DNA of 64,000 bases from Nemertoderma westbladi (taxonomy: Eukaryota > Xenacoelomorpha > Nemertodermatida > Nemertodermatidae): the NCBI GenBank assembly GCA_032718475.1, contig JAUCBJ010006895.1, forward strand, positions 62,001-126,000. The letters are read 5' to 3'. The stretch's first letter is position 1. Every line of letters begins with the position of its first letter. The position numbers and the translations under genes were made by a program. The notes beneath the pieces were generated by a model. That model did not search any database, was not told the origin of the DNA, and saw only the letters and a list, made by a program, of their open reading frames with translations. Shown piece by piece: positions 10,805 through 19,310 of this stretch.

Positions 10805-13800
10805 CTAAACTATTTGCAACCTGGGTTGAAAATATTCAACTAACACGTCATGTTTTACGTTGAAATTATACTTGGGTTTATTTAAAACTACCTGCATATA
10901 TAGTGCGTCAAAGTGAATGCTGAAACGTGTGTTAATTAAGTCGTGTTTTCCTTCCTGTATTTTCTGATAAATGATCTGTTTAATTTTGTATTGATTAATT
11001 GAGAGCGCTTCTAGCGATGGAATTCCAAGTTGAAATGCGTATCTGCTGTAATCTTGTAGCATTAAATCTTTCGATATTCCCGCTATGTGGTGAGAAAGGA
11101 AGTAATAAGAGAGATAGATCCCCTTGGTATTAGAATTGAATGCGCTGTAATTAGAGCGAAGACTTGCTGACTTTAGAAGAAATTCGAAATTTGGAATGAG
11201 GAATGTACTATCTATTGTTTGGTTGGATACATAGTTTTTGACAGATAGTATGCTTCTCAGTGCTTTATACCAGGTTATTTTAATATCTTCTATAATGTTA
11301 CTTGGAATGCAAGCACATCCATAAAGTGCTGATGGTAAGCAGACCGTATTCCATATTAGTCTAGTAATATCAAATGGAACACTGTCAGCTCCAAACCCAT
11401 TCTTCTGTAATTGGTGCAGATTTCCCCATATGCGCTTGGTGTAATGGTCTCTTAACTTCCAGTTTTCTGCTGGTAGAGGAAGACCCAAGAAAGAAATAAA
11501 ATTCGATTGAATGATAGCAGTGCCACTCTCCAAGTACACTTGTTCATCTTTACGTGGAATCATTCCAGATGGGATCTCAAGTTTCGTGTAGCTTGTGACA
11601 AACCATGTTTTTCTCAAATTTAATCTCAGGTTGTGCTTTTTGAAATAACTTTCACAAGTAGTTAGCAAGAACTGTGCGTCGTTTTTGAGGTTAGCCATAA
11701 TAATTAAATCATCCGCATATGCCAGCATTGGAAATGATATTTTATTTAAGTGCAGTCCTTTCCCGGATAGTTCGAGTTCTTCGACTAGGTCTCGCATGTA
11801 AAAATTAAAGAGGAATGCAGAGATGATCCCTCCCTGGCGTACTCCCTGCTTTAACACAATAGATTGTCTGGATATAATGTTATTCAGGGCTATAAATGCT
11901 TTTGACTGGTAGTAATAAGATGCTAAAGTTAGAAGGATTGATTTGTCGATGTTGGTGTTCTCCAATTTGTCGAAGAGGGTCTTGTAAGATACAGTGTCAA
12001 AAGCTGATGAAAGGTCTAGGGATATAATATACACGTTTGATCCATGGGAATTGAAATGTTTTGTTAATCTGTTTGCTAGGATGTATGGCAACTCTGTGCT
12101 TTGTCCACTTCTGTAGCCCATTTGAAGATCACTAAGTCTGATCTTTTTTATTTCATTCACTATTAGGATCTCCCATATTTTAGTTAATATTGGCATCACC
12201 GAGATAGCACGGTAATTCTCGTTGGTATGTATATCTCTATTTCCTGGTTTGAGGTGGGGAAGAATGAGAGTTAAACATAAAGTTGTAGGCATGTGGTGTG
12301 ACTTGTTCATGGAGTTATATAGGACTGCAAGAAAATTATATAATTCTTCTGAGTCACCATATATCAGATGTTCTGAGGTAAGACTATGCGCGTCGGCTGC
12401 CTTATTTCTGTGCAAACTTTTAACTGCCTCCTTGATTTGGCCTGGCGTGATATTAATTTTTGTGTCGTTTGCTGCAGATTCATGAGTGGTATCACTTGCA
12501 GTCCATTCATCTTCAGTATTGTTCCCATTGAAAAATGATTTATAATGCATAAATAAATCATCAGCGTTTGATACAGGAACATCTTTCTTTTGTTCTTTCT
12601 TAATGCTCCGCCAGAATTTAGTTTTATTATATTTACTGGAAGATAATAATTCAGTGATGTGGTGAACATATTCACTGTGTTCTAATTGTGATCTAGCTTG
12701 GAGATACTCAAGTTTCTGAACTGCAGACAATTCTGTTGTGTTGTGTAACTTACAATATGTATCTGCAGGGTCTTTAAGGGTAGTTCTTCTTCTGCACTGT
12801 TTCATTATGTGCCGTTTAGGTCGAATCAAGGGGATGTATTTGGTGGCACTTTTGTATACTGTTGAAATAAGTTGAGAGGTCGCTTTCTCTAAAGTGCTTT
12901 CTATGGACTTGTTCTCTGTAAGTCGTTTTTCCAGTGTTTTAATGTTCTCTGTGACTTCTTTTTTGTAGTTGTTAACTTGTTGCTCTGTGGCTCTGTTGAA
13001 TAAAAACCTTACTTTTTTCCTCCTTTTCCAGAGTTCTTCATGGTTTTGTTCGCCTCTATTTCCTTTTCTGGTTATAGGTACAGAAAACGCACAGCAAACA
13101 GGAAGATGATGTGATTTGTTTAAGGTACTTCTGTTTATAACCCTGTAGGAATCAACAAAGCAGGTTAGACCAGCGGATGACACAATATGATCAATTCTTG
13201 ATGATCTCATGACGTTCCCTCTTTTATCGTGGAATTGGTATGTTGATAAACTTTGATTCTCATGCTGGGTGTCTATGAGATCAAGATTGCACTCGCTAAG
13301 TATAGTACTTGAGAATATGTCTCGGAATGTATCTGTTTTCTTTTGTGGGTGTCGAGTTTGCTTGATTAGAGATGGATTACAATTTATGTCGCCGATTATC
13401 AGGATGTCTGATGAATTGTTGTAATCTTTAATGATTGATGCTAAGGTGGCTATGGAGGCAAGATATTTCTCTCTGTCGTATATATTTCCACCATTTGATG
13501 GCAGATATACAGCTAGAACAGTGATTTCTTTTTGATATAGTTTCTTTATAGAGATTCCAAGAATTCTATCAGATCCCGTGTCTATCTGTGAGCAGAAGCT
13601 ACTGACATCTTTATCAATAAGAAGTGCTACCCCACCCTCTCCCCTAACCCGTTTTTTTGCTTCTAACATTTCGCTTGCTACTGTGTAATAGCAGGTGTAT
13701 CCATTTGGTATATTTTCATTGCTGAAGTAAAACCGTGCTTCACGTGGACTAAGCCATTGCTCTTGAAGAGCTAGAATAGTTGGATTTGTTTCAGTTATCA

Positions 13801-13960
13801 GAGAATGTATATATTCTAGGTTGTTTTTATATCCTGTACAGTTGTAAGTTAAGACATTAAGGTTTTTTGATGTTCTCGTCTCAGTTTCTAAGTATATTTC
13901 TTTTGTACCAGTTATCTTAAAAACAATAGTTCCTGCCTTCGTGTTGTTGTCTCGTTCCAT
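10805..13960 (-). CDS. LINE-A ORF2: APE endonuclease and reverse transcriptase
   Basis: Nicks genomic DNA and copies the element RNA by target-primed reverse transcription. The N-terminal apurinic-type endonuclease spans about residues 34-295, with NVLTYNCTGY, LALQEQWLS (catalytic Glu), IIGDINCNPS, SRIDHIV and SHHLPV. In the last motif the usual Asp of S-D-H is His. A basic linker with possible zinc-free spacer follows to about 500. The reverse transcriptase runs about 540-800, with GYRSGQSTELPY, motif A SLDLSSAFDTV (Asp near 649), GVRQGGIISAFLF and the YADD box near 748-751. A C-terminal domain with LPSALYGCAC completes the protein; no RNase H is seen. The start codon lies inside the end of the preceding small frame (44-nt overlap). 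The frame is intact, 1051 codons. Confidence 0.93.
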   Translation of the reverse strand: MERDNNTKAGTIVFKITGTKEIYLETETRTSKNLNVLTYNCTGYKNNLEYIHSLITETNPTILALQEQWLSPREARFYFSNENIPNGYTCYYTVASEMLEAKKRVRGEGGVALLIDKDVSSFCSQIDTGSDRILGISIKKLYQKEITVLAVYLPSNGGNIYDREKYLASIATLASIIKDYNNSSDILIIGDINCNPSLIKQTRHPQKKTDTFRDIFSSTILSECNLDLIDTQHENQSLSTYQFHDKRGNVMRSSRIDHIVSSAGLTCFVDSYRVINRSTLNKSHHLPVCCAFSVPITRKGNRGEQNHEELWKRRKKVRFLFNRATEQQVNNYKKEVTENIKTLEKRLTENKSIESTLEKATSQLISTVYKSATKYIPLIRPKRHIMKQCRRRTTLKDPADTYCKLHNTTELSAVQKLEYLQARSQLEHSEYVHHITELLSSSKYNKTKFWRSIKKEQKKDVPVSNADDLFMHYKSFFNGNNTEDEWTASDTTHESAANDTKINITPGQIKEAVKSLHRNKAADAHSLTSEHLIYGDSEELYNFLAVLYNSMNKSHHMPTTLCLTLILPHLKPGNRDIHTNENYRAISVMPILTKIWEILIVNEIKKIRLSDLQMGYRSGQSTELPYILANRLTKHFNSHGSNVYIISLDLSSAFDTVSYKTLFDKLENTNIDKSILLTLASYYYQSKAFIALNNIISRQSIVLKQGVRQGGIISAFLFNFYMRDLVEELELSGKGLHLNKISFPMLAYADDLIIMANLKNDAQFLLTTCESYFKKHNLRLNLRKTWFVTSYTKLEIPSGMIPRKDEQVYLESGTAIIQSNFISFLGLPLPAENWKLRDHYTKRIWGNLHQLQKNGFGADSVPFDITRLIWNTVCLPSALYGCACIPSNIIEDIKITWYKALRSILSVKNYVSNQTIDSTFLIPNFEFLLKSASLRSNYSAFNSNTKGIYLSYYFLSHHIAGISKDLMLQDYSRYAFQLGIPSLEALSINQYKIKQIIYQKIQEGKHDLINTRFSIHFDALYMQVVLNKPKYNFNVKHDVLVEYFQPRLQIV

Positions 13961-14252
13961 TTCCAGAACTACTGTAGAATATATGATGTGGTCTCCGTGC
14001 TGGTAAAGTGCCAGGTGAGCTGTAAGTTGTTGGAGTTGGTAGTAGTGGTGGCCTTCTTGGGAAGGTTGTCAGTTTGTTTCTTTCCAGCATGTGTGAATTC
14101 TTCAGCATGGGATTCATGTAATACTGGTGCAGGTAGCTATACCTTGAATTACTTGTGGTTCCACATGTTGGGATTGTAGAAGTGGTGGAATTGACTCCTA
14201 ATTGATTAAGATTTAGTCTGTCTTTATTGTTCTGTCTAGTATAATTGTGCAT
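13917..14252 (-). CDS. LINE-A small Pro/Thr/Ser-rich frame
   Basis: A 111-codon frame between ORF1 and ORF2. It begins 28 nt after the ORF1 stop and ends 41 nt inside ORF2, in a frame different from both. It is rich in Thr, Pro, Ser and Asn (for example RRPPLLPTPTTYSSPGTLP) and resembles no family I know. It may be a real accessory protein, a bridge that lets ribosomes reach ORF2, or a chance frame in the ORF1-ORF2 junction. Confidence 0.35.
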   Translation of the reverse strand: MHNYTRQNNKDRLNLNQLGVNSTTSTIPTCGTTSNSRYSYLHQYYMNPMLKNSHMLERNKLTTFPRRPPLLPTPTTYSSPGTLPARRPHHIFYSSSGNGTRQQHEGRNYCF

Positions 14253-14280
14253 TTCCTGTGATTTCTGAGAATTTGTTCTG

Positions 14281-15729
14281 CTATAAACATGTTCTGTTAA
14301 TTCCCTGCACTGGTAAGTTGTGCTTCATTGGATTAATAGTGTCGGAAGAATTTTGAGCAAATTTGTTTGTATCTTTAACTGAGTGCAATACTTCAATCTG
14401 TAAATTCTTCCATGGCCACATATTGTAATAGAGATAGGTTGCAACTTCCTCCTTTTGTACATCAATGTGAGCAGTACTTTCTGCCTTTTTAGTATCCTTT
14501 GCGATTAAGCAATTTGTAGGGTAGGCGCCTGTTTGTTTAAAGCATATATTTCCCAGTGTCTCTGCTGAGATATTTGGGGGAAGGCCCGAGATGATGATTG
14601 TTTCTTTGTCTTGGGAAGACTTCAGGGGTTTGTTGTACTTGAGCTTTCCTTCTAAGTTATTTGCAATTTTCTCCATCTTCTCTATGAACTGGGACTGTTT
14701 CTGAATGAGAGTAGCAATTAGAGATTCTTGGTCCAGACACTCAAATCTATTTCGACATTTTGTTTCTTGGTGTGTTTTTGGGATACCTGGGCTGGGTGGT
14801 CCAGTTTTCTTTGGGACTTGCCATGTATGTTTATCATCTATTATGGCTTCAACTGATGCTGGTTTTTCTATTGCAGGGGACTGTTGTCGGTTCATATCCT
14901 TATGTCGGTTCATATTCATATCACAATTTGGACTACACTCGTATATGTTTTGGTTCTGAACTAGTTTTTCTTTCGCCGATTTGAAAATGTTTGGCTTTGG
15001 TGACTCGGTTTTATGCTTAAGTTCCAATTTTTCTACTTGTTCTGATATTAGTATACCTGGGACTTTGGCTTTGTTAGTATGATGATTTATCTGTTCATGT
15101 CGTTTTTTATTTCCACTTTTTGTCTGCTTCTTGTTTCCTGCTGTTGATTTTCTGGGAACTTCAGATGTAGGATTAGTATTACTATGAATATGTAGAGTTT
15201 CTTGAGAGTTTCGATCTTTGTCTTTTTCATCGTTTTTCTCTAGGGTGTCCAGCTTCGTTTGTAGTTTTTGATGTTCATGTTGCATTGTTTTCATTTGGAG
15301 TTGTAGATCAGTGACAAGCTCTAATAATCGCAGGATCCTGAACGAATCAACTGACCCAACGTTCACCCGTTTACGGAAAGCATTTGTTAGGGACTTACTT
15401 TCATATACGATTGCAAATTCTGCGACGTCAGAAGCCAATTCGTCAATACTTCTACGTTTGATCATTGTTATGGATATTCCTGATTGTTTACCAACAATCT
15501 TTTCATTTACATCGTCGAACAACATCTTCTGCAAATAAGTAAGTCTTGCAGTTCCAAGTTCTGTTAATTTTTTGGCAAATGTATCTCTGGGGTTTTGTAT
15601 CATCTTATTCTGTTTGATAAATTCAATAAATTGTTCTGATGTTTGAAAATCAACACTGCTTTCCATATCACTCTCTTTGTGGTTGTCTTTGTATTGATTT
15701 GTTGTTAGTTCATGTTTTAACTGTAACAT
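14281..15729 (-). CDS. LINE-A ORF1: coiled-coil, RNA-binding-like protein
   Basis: A 482-residue protein likely to bind the element RNA. Residues 30-125 are a helical, charged region. Residues about 130-168 form a probable coiled coil (LLELVTDLQLQMKTMQ onward). Residues 170-330 are Lys/Asn/Gln/Ser-rich and disordered-looking. Residues about 375-450 begin TIIISGLPPNIS and continue in an RRM-like pattern, with a Trp pair in NMWPWKN. A coiled coil followed by an RRM-like fold is the usual LINE ORF1 plan; the RRM call is from pattern only. Its ATG overlaps the end of the protease frame by 20 nt (ATG...TGA), an arrangement that fits termination-reinitiation coupling. Confidence 0.75.
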   Translation of the reverse strand: MLQLKHELTTNQYKDNHKESDMESSVDFQTSEQFIEFIKQNKMIQNPRDTFAKKLTELGTARLTYLQKMLFDDVNEKIVGKQSGISITMIKRRSIDELASDVAEFAIVYESKSLTNAFRKRVNVGSVDSFRILRLLELVTDLQLQMKTMQHEHQKLQTKLDTLEKNDEKDKDRNSQETLHIHSNTNPTSEVPRKSTAGNKKQTKSGNKKRHEQINHHTNKAKVPGILISEQVEKLELKHKTESPKPNIFKSAKEKLVQNQNIYECSPNCDMNMNRHKDMNRQQSPAIEKPASVEAIIDDKHTWQVPKKTGPPSPGIPKTHQETKCRNRFECLDQESLIATLIQKQSQFIEKMEKIANNLEGKLKYNKPLKSSQDKETIIISGLPPNISAETLGNICFKQTGAYPTNCLIAKDTKKAESTAHIDVQKEEVATYLYYNMWPWKNLQIEVLHSVKDTNKFAQNSSDTINPMKHNLPVQGINRTCL

Positions 15730-16588
15730 ATTCTGTTGATACTAACTTAATACTATCAAGACATTCCGAAATCCATTTCCTAGCCAGATTACTGTGCTTG
15801 TGGATCTGGGGTAGTTGCCTTTCATGTTGTGCTATTGCAAGTGAAGCTAGACATACGTAGATTCCACAATCGTATGTATTGTCCTGCTTTTCGAAGGTGG
15901 GGCCTGTGATCAACTTCCATTTATTCTGCTTGTAGGTTTTAAATTCACTCATTGGTGCACAGTTGTCAATTAGGGTTAGTAGATGTGATATTCTCTTTGT
16001 GGTTTCCGTTGGTTTATTGTTAGAGTGTTGGAGTGAATCAATAGAATACACTTCCTTGTTGTTTGTGTCAGCGACATGAAGAATAAAATGTGAGTTTCTT
16101 AATTCGGGGAAGAACATTAGCGTAGGTCGTGGCAATACTTGTCCGTTGGATCTTGACCTACATAGTTTCCCGAGATATTTTGGAGCTATATACTTAATTG
16201 TGCTATATTTATCATAATTATCACGTTGCATCTTCTCAGTACACATGCTGGAAATGGCAGCGATTGTGTGGTCATGGTGTGATTCTATCAGGTACATAAA
16301 GCTGTCTACTATGCAGTTTGTAATCCAAGTTTCTGGTTTCAGGTATGTATATCTTTCTTGATTTGTTGTCACAATTGGCCCTGGTCTTTCCTTTGGATTG
16401 AGATTATATAGGTAATCTATTATTTCTCCAATGGTCTGTTCCTCAGTTTTTTGTGAGCAATCAGGATATACTTCTATGCCAACAAACTCAACTTCGTTCT
16501 CATCGCTACAGGTATTGGTCTTAACACTTGCTTCTTCTGAATCGTTTGTTATAGTTGTATTCCTTGGGTTGAAGAACTTGGTAATCAG
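15710..16588 (-). CDS. LINE-A Ulp1/SENP-like cysteine protease (peptidase C48)
   Basis: The strongest part (from codon GTG at 16372) is 220 residues and has the C48 active site: His in NSHFILHV (H95, counted from that codon), Asp in YSIDSL (D112), Gln in KQDNTYDCG (Q163) and nucleophile Cys in the same motif (C169). An early TWITNC segment fits the substrate-side Trp region. Known C48 enzymes cut ubiquitin-like modifiers such as SUMO, or polyproteins. The open frame has no ATG at its start; it extends about 72 codons further upstream to a TAA at 16589-16591 and is in the same frame as the repeat-rich first ORF. So both may be one protein split by a single stop, or the stop may be read through. 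It ends in TGA overlapping the ORF1 ATG. C48 domains are unusual in LINEs. Confidence 0.85.
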   Translation of the reverse strand: MITKFFNPRNTTITNDSEEASVKTNTCSDENEVEFVGIEVYPDCSQKTEEQTIGEIIDYLYNLNPKERPGPIVTTNQERYTYLKPETWITNCIVDSFMYLIESHHDHTIAAISSMCTEKMQRDNYDKYSTIKYIAPKYLGKLCRSRSNGQVLPRPTLMFFPELRNSHFILHVADTNNKEVYSIDSLQHSNNKPTETTKRISHLLTLIDNCAPMSEFKTYKQNKWKLITGPTFEKQDNTYDCGIYVCLASLAIAQHERQLPQIHKHSNLARKWISECLDSIKLVSTEYVTVKT

Positions 16589-17734
16589 TTATTGGTATGT
16601 TGATTTTATTTCTTTATCTATGTGACTGTTAGTGTTGGGGACAGTACCTTGACTCCGAACCGTGTCGGGAGAAACTGGAGTAAATCCTCCCTTGCAACCG
16701 GGTTTATGTGTCGGACTCGAAACTGCTTCAGGAGGAGAAAATGCAGTAGATCCTCCCTCGGGTCCGGTTTTGTGTGGCTGACTCCCAACCACCTCAGGAG
16801 AAACTCGAGTAGATTCTCCCTTGAAATCCGGTTTATGTGGCACACTCCGAATCCAAACTGCCTCTGTACCTGGAGAAACTGGAGTAGATTCTCCCTTGGA
16901 ACTGTGTTTATGTGGCGGAGTATTACTGGTTTCAGATGCAAATATTTCATTATTGATCACTGAATTACCAATATTAATTCCACAAGGGGTCGAAAAATTA
17001 CCAACATTACTGGTTTCGGAGGCAAATATTCCATTGTTGGTCACTGAACTACCGATATTATTATTACTGGCGCCAGGGGTTGAATAAATGCCAGCATTAC
17101 TAGCTGTAGACACCAAAAAAGCATCGTTGGACCCTGGGTTATCAAAAAGACCAGTTCCAGGGACAACGACATTACTGGGTTCAGGCCCAAAAGTATCACC
17201 ATTGGTCACAGTAAAGTCGGCTCCAGGGACCGAACAGTTAGCAGCATTACTGGATGCAGACATGAAATATTTGTTATTGGTCTCTAAATTATAAATGTTA
17301 TTTGCACAATGGGTCGAAAAATTACCGACATTACTGGTTTCAGAGGCAAATATTTCATTATTGGTCATTAAATTACCAATATTATTATTACTGGCACTGT
17401 CGCCAGGGGTTGAATAAATGCCAGCAGCATTACTAGCTGTGGCCACCACAAAAGCATCGTTGGACCCTGGGTTATCAAAAAGACCAGTTCCAGGGACAAC
17501 GACATTACTGGGTTCAGGCCCAAAAGTATCACCATTGGTCACAGTAAAGTCGGCTCCAGGGACCGAACAGTTAGCAGCATTACTGGATGCAGACATGAAA
17601 TATTTGTTATTGAACCTTGAGTAACTCCCTCCCGCCAGTAGATTGGTAGCTGCAGCCCCACATCCTTCTAATCTTTCACTCTTCCATAAATCCAGCACAT
17701 CTTCATTGGAACAGGCCCAAACCTTGAAGGCCAA
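16589..17734 (-). CDS. LINE-A first frame: repeat-rich low-complexity protein
   Basis: A 381-codon frame. The given start is TTG; no in-frame ATG starts it, and the frame stays open upstream to a CTACTTTTTCAG that could be a 3' splice site. Residues 1-40 are non-repeated (KVWACSNEDVLDLW). Then come two near-identical blocks of about 110 residues (330 bp at the DNA level, about 16930-17600) rich in Asn, Ser, Thr and Gly, containing NVVVPGTGLFDNPGSNDAF. The C-terminal part is four to five copies of a ~22-residue HKP..KG.STPVSP motif. No known domain is seen. The TAA at its end separates it, in the same frame, from the C48 protease. It may be an N-terminal extension of that protease, or host sequence captured by the element. 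Confidence 0.5.
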   Translation of the reverse strand: MAFKVWACSNEDVLDLWKSERLEGCGAAATNLLAGGSYSRFNNKYFMSASSNAANCSVPGADFTVTNGDTFGPEPSNVVVPGTGLFDNPGSNDAFVVATASNAAGIYSTPGDSASNNNIGNLMTNNEIFASETSNVGNFSTHCANNIYNLETNNKYFMSASSNAANCSVPGADFTVTNGDTFGPEPSNVVVPGTGLFDNPGSNDAFLVSTASNAGIYSTPGASNNNIGSSVTNNGIFASETSNVGNFSTPCGINIGNSVINNEIFASETSNTPPHKHSSKGESTPVSPGTEAVWIRSVPHKPDFKGESTRVSPEVVGSQPHKTGPEGGSTAFSPPEAVSSPTHKPGCKGGFTPVSPDTVRSQGTVPNTNSHIDKEIKSTYQ

Positions 17735-17838
17735 TTCATATCCTGAAAAAGTAGTTCAAATTTGTGAAATCGTTTAAACAAAGAATAGATTAGAGCACAT
17801 ACTACAGTACACGAAGTGGGGACTTCGCGCAGCACGAA

Positions 17839-18297
17839 GTTGGCAGAGCCTTAGCGAATTGACACTGTTAGGGGGTAGGTCAATTTATGCAAATAGTCAC
17901 GTTGGCCCTCTAGCGGCAGACTGGAGAACTGCAGATGGATTCGCCTCCTTTGAAAGTCACAGCTAATGGTCTAATACATATCTGCCAAGTTTCAGCTTAA
18001 ACGGATTAAAAGCAAAGAAATGGGAGGGCATTTAATGTTTAGACATGTGGCCCTCTAGCGGGAGACCATTGCACTGATGGTGTCTGAAAGTCTCTCAAAA
18101 ATCTCAACTTTTGCTCATATTGATACCTACAAATTTTCAACTTGGCAGCTTTAAATCCGACAAAGTTATTAGCATGTCAAAATCGTAACGACGACGACAA
18201 CGACGACGACGACAACGACGACGACGACGACGACGACAACTATTTGCATAAATTGACCCACCCCCTAACAGTGTCAATTCGCTAAGGCTCCGCCAAC
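17839..18297. mobile_element. MITE-like element with 58-bp inverted repeats and GAC/AAC microsatellite
   Basis: 17839-17896 and the reverse complement of 18240-18297 match over 58 bp with two differences (GTTGGC, GAGCCTTAGCGAATTGACAC, then TCAATTTATGCAAATAG). The interior is non-coding. It has two GGCCCTCTAGCGG words and, just inside the right repeat, a (GACGACAAC)n tract (18186-18239). Short sequence to the left (GTGGGGACTTCGCGCAGCA, 17817-17835) recurs at 39728, so the true end may lie slightly outside. The 81-codon Arg-rich frame here is the microsatellite read backwards. Confidence 0.85.
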
Positions 18298-18302
18298 GAA
18301 GA

Positions 18303-18395
18303 TCGTATTCGAAGATCCTCACCCGACTTCTGGATCCATGATCCCAGGTAACAGAAGTCATCCACATACTCAAGCATACCATCTTTTACCTTAAG
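18303..18395 (-). mobile_element. LINE-R fragment (RT C-terminal region)
   Basis: About 90 bp (ATTCGAAGATCCTCACC, GACTTCTGGATCCATGATCC, CAGGTAACAGAAGTC, CTCAAGCATACCATC) match 27303-27393 in the minus-strand LINE-R copy. It is an isolated fragment joined directly to the TIR element. Confidence 0.8.
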
Positions 18396-19310
18396 CCCAA
18401 ATAGTGTGCCGGTAGCATGAAAAGCTGCCCTATGCCTGAGTAAATACGTCAAACCCAAACAGATCAGTTGACAGCAAAGCCTACAGGGCTAACCGGTACT
18501 GAATCGCTAGTATGGTAAACTCACCAAATTATAGAGTGTGTTGTTTGCACCAAGTGAAGTACTAGAAAACAGCACCAGCTCGCACCTGTGATGATGCAGG
18601 TCAACCGTGGGGTTTCTGTCTGGATCCAAGATATTTAACTCCCAAACGTTGCGGCATCCAAGGACGTCGTCACACTTCACCCTGATCAACAGTCTTACGG
18701 CGGGTAAAGGCATCGAGCTAAGTCTTACCTCTGGAATGGGCTGTCTCAGGCTTTCGAATCATGGTCTAAATGGGCGCGGGTGAAATGATGTGGGTTCTTT
18801 ATGCGTTGTGGGCAGGTCTGTTGTCAGGTCAGGTATTCTAGGTGATTGATCAAGAAAACTTGCCACCTCCATGCAGCATAAAGGAGGTGCCACCTGTAGC
18901 TGCATAGACCCCTCTTACTAGGGCAAATCTTGTCCTGTAACTAGGACCCCCTTCGTTCTGGGATAAGGACGCCCTTGGTCCTGGATTAAGGACACATATA
19001 CTTGGCTGTAGGAGTAAATGGCCTGACCAGGCAGATGGTGATATACCAATGGCTGGTCAGGAGTAGTAGAGTGTTCTCATGTCCACTCTGAGAGCACTTC
19101 ACTGCGACCTGCACCGGGCAGCAAGGGTACAGGGCATGACCAAGCAGATGAGCTGCAACATCCAATGGTGGGTCATGTACGCCAGAGTAGATATGGGTGA
19201 TGGGCCTCATATCTGACTCCATTGCGACACCCACCCTGTGGAATGGCAAACCAGGGTGTGGTATTTGCCCCGAGAGCTGACTCTGCAAAAAAGCCCCCCC
19301 AACCCCCACT

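Larger units (their letters stand above)
10432..17750 (-). mobile_element. LINE-A: near-intact non-LTR retrotransposon with Ulp1-like protease
   Basis: Reading on the minus strand, the element has a repeat-rich first frame (17734-16589), a C48 protease frame (16588-15710), a coiled-coil/RNA-binding ORF1 (15729-14281), a small Pro/Thr-rich frame (14252-13917), and an endonuclease-RT ORF2 (13960-10805). A 3' UTR then ends at a short AATG-type tail (ATTCATTCATTCATTTCATT on the plus strand, 10435-10455). The 5' limit is uncertain: a 3'-splice-like CTACTTTTTCAG sits just before the first frame, and a TIR element starts about 90 bp beyond. ORF2 has no stop or frameshift over 1051 codons, which suggests a fairly recent insertion. 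RT motif GVRQGGIISAFLF and the lack of an RNase H domain do not fix the clade; it is not the RTE-like LINE-R. Confidence 0.85.

Noticed and set aside
18137-18382. Arg-rich 81-codon minus frame
   Set aside because: Reading of the GAC/AAC microsatellite.
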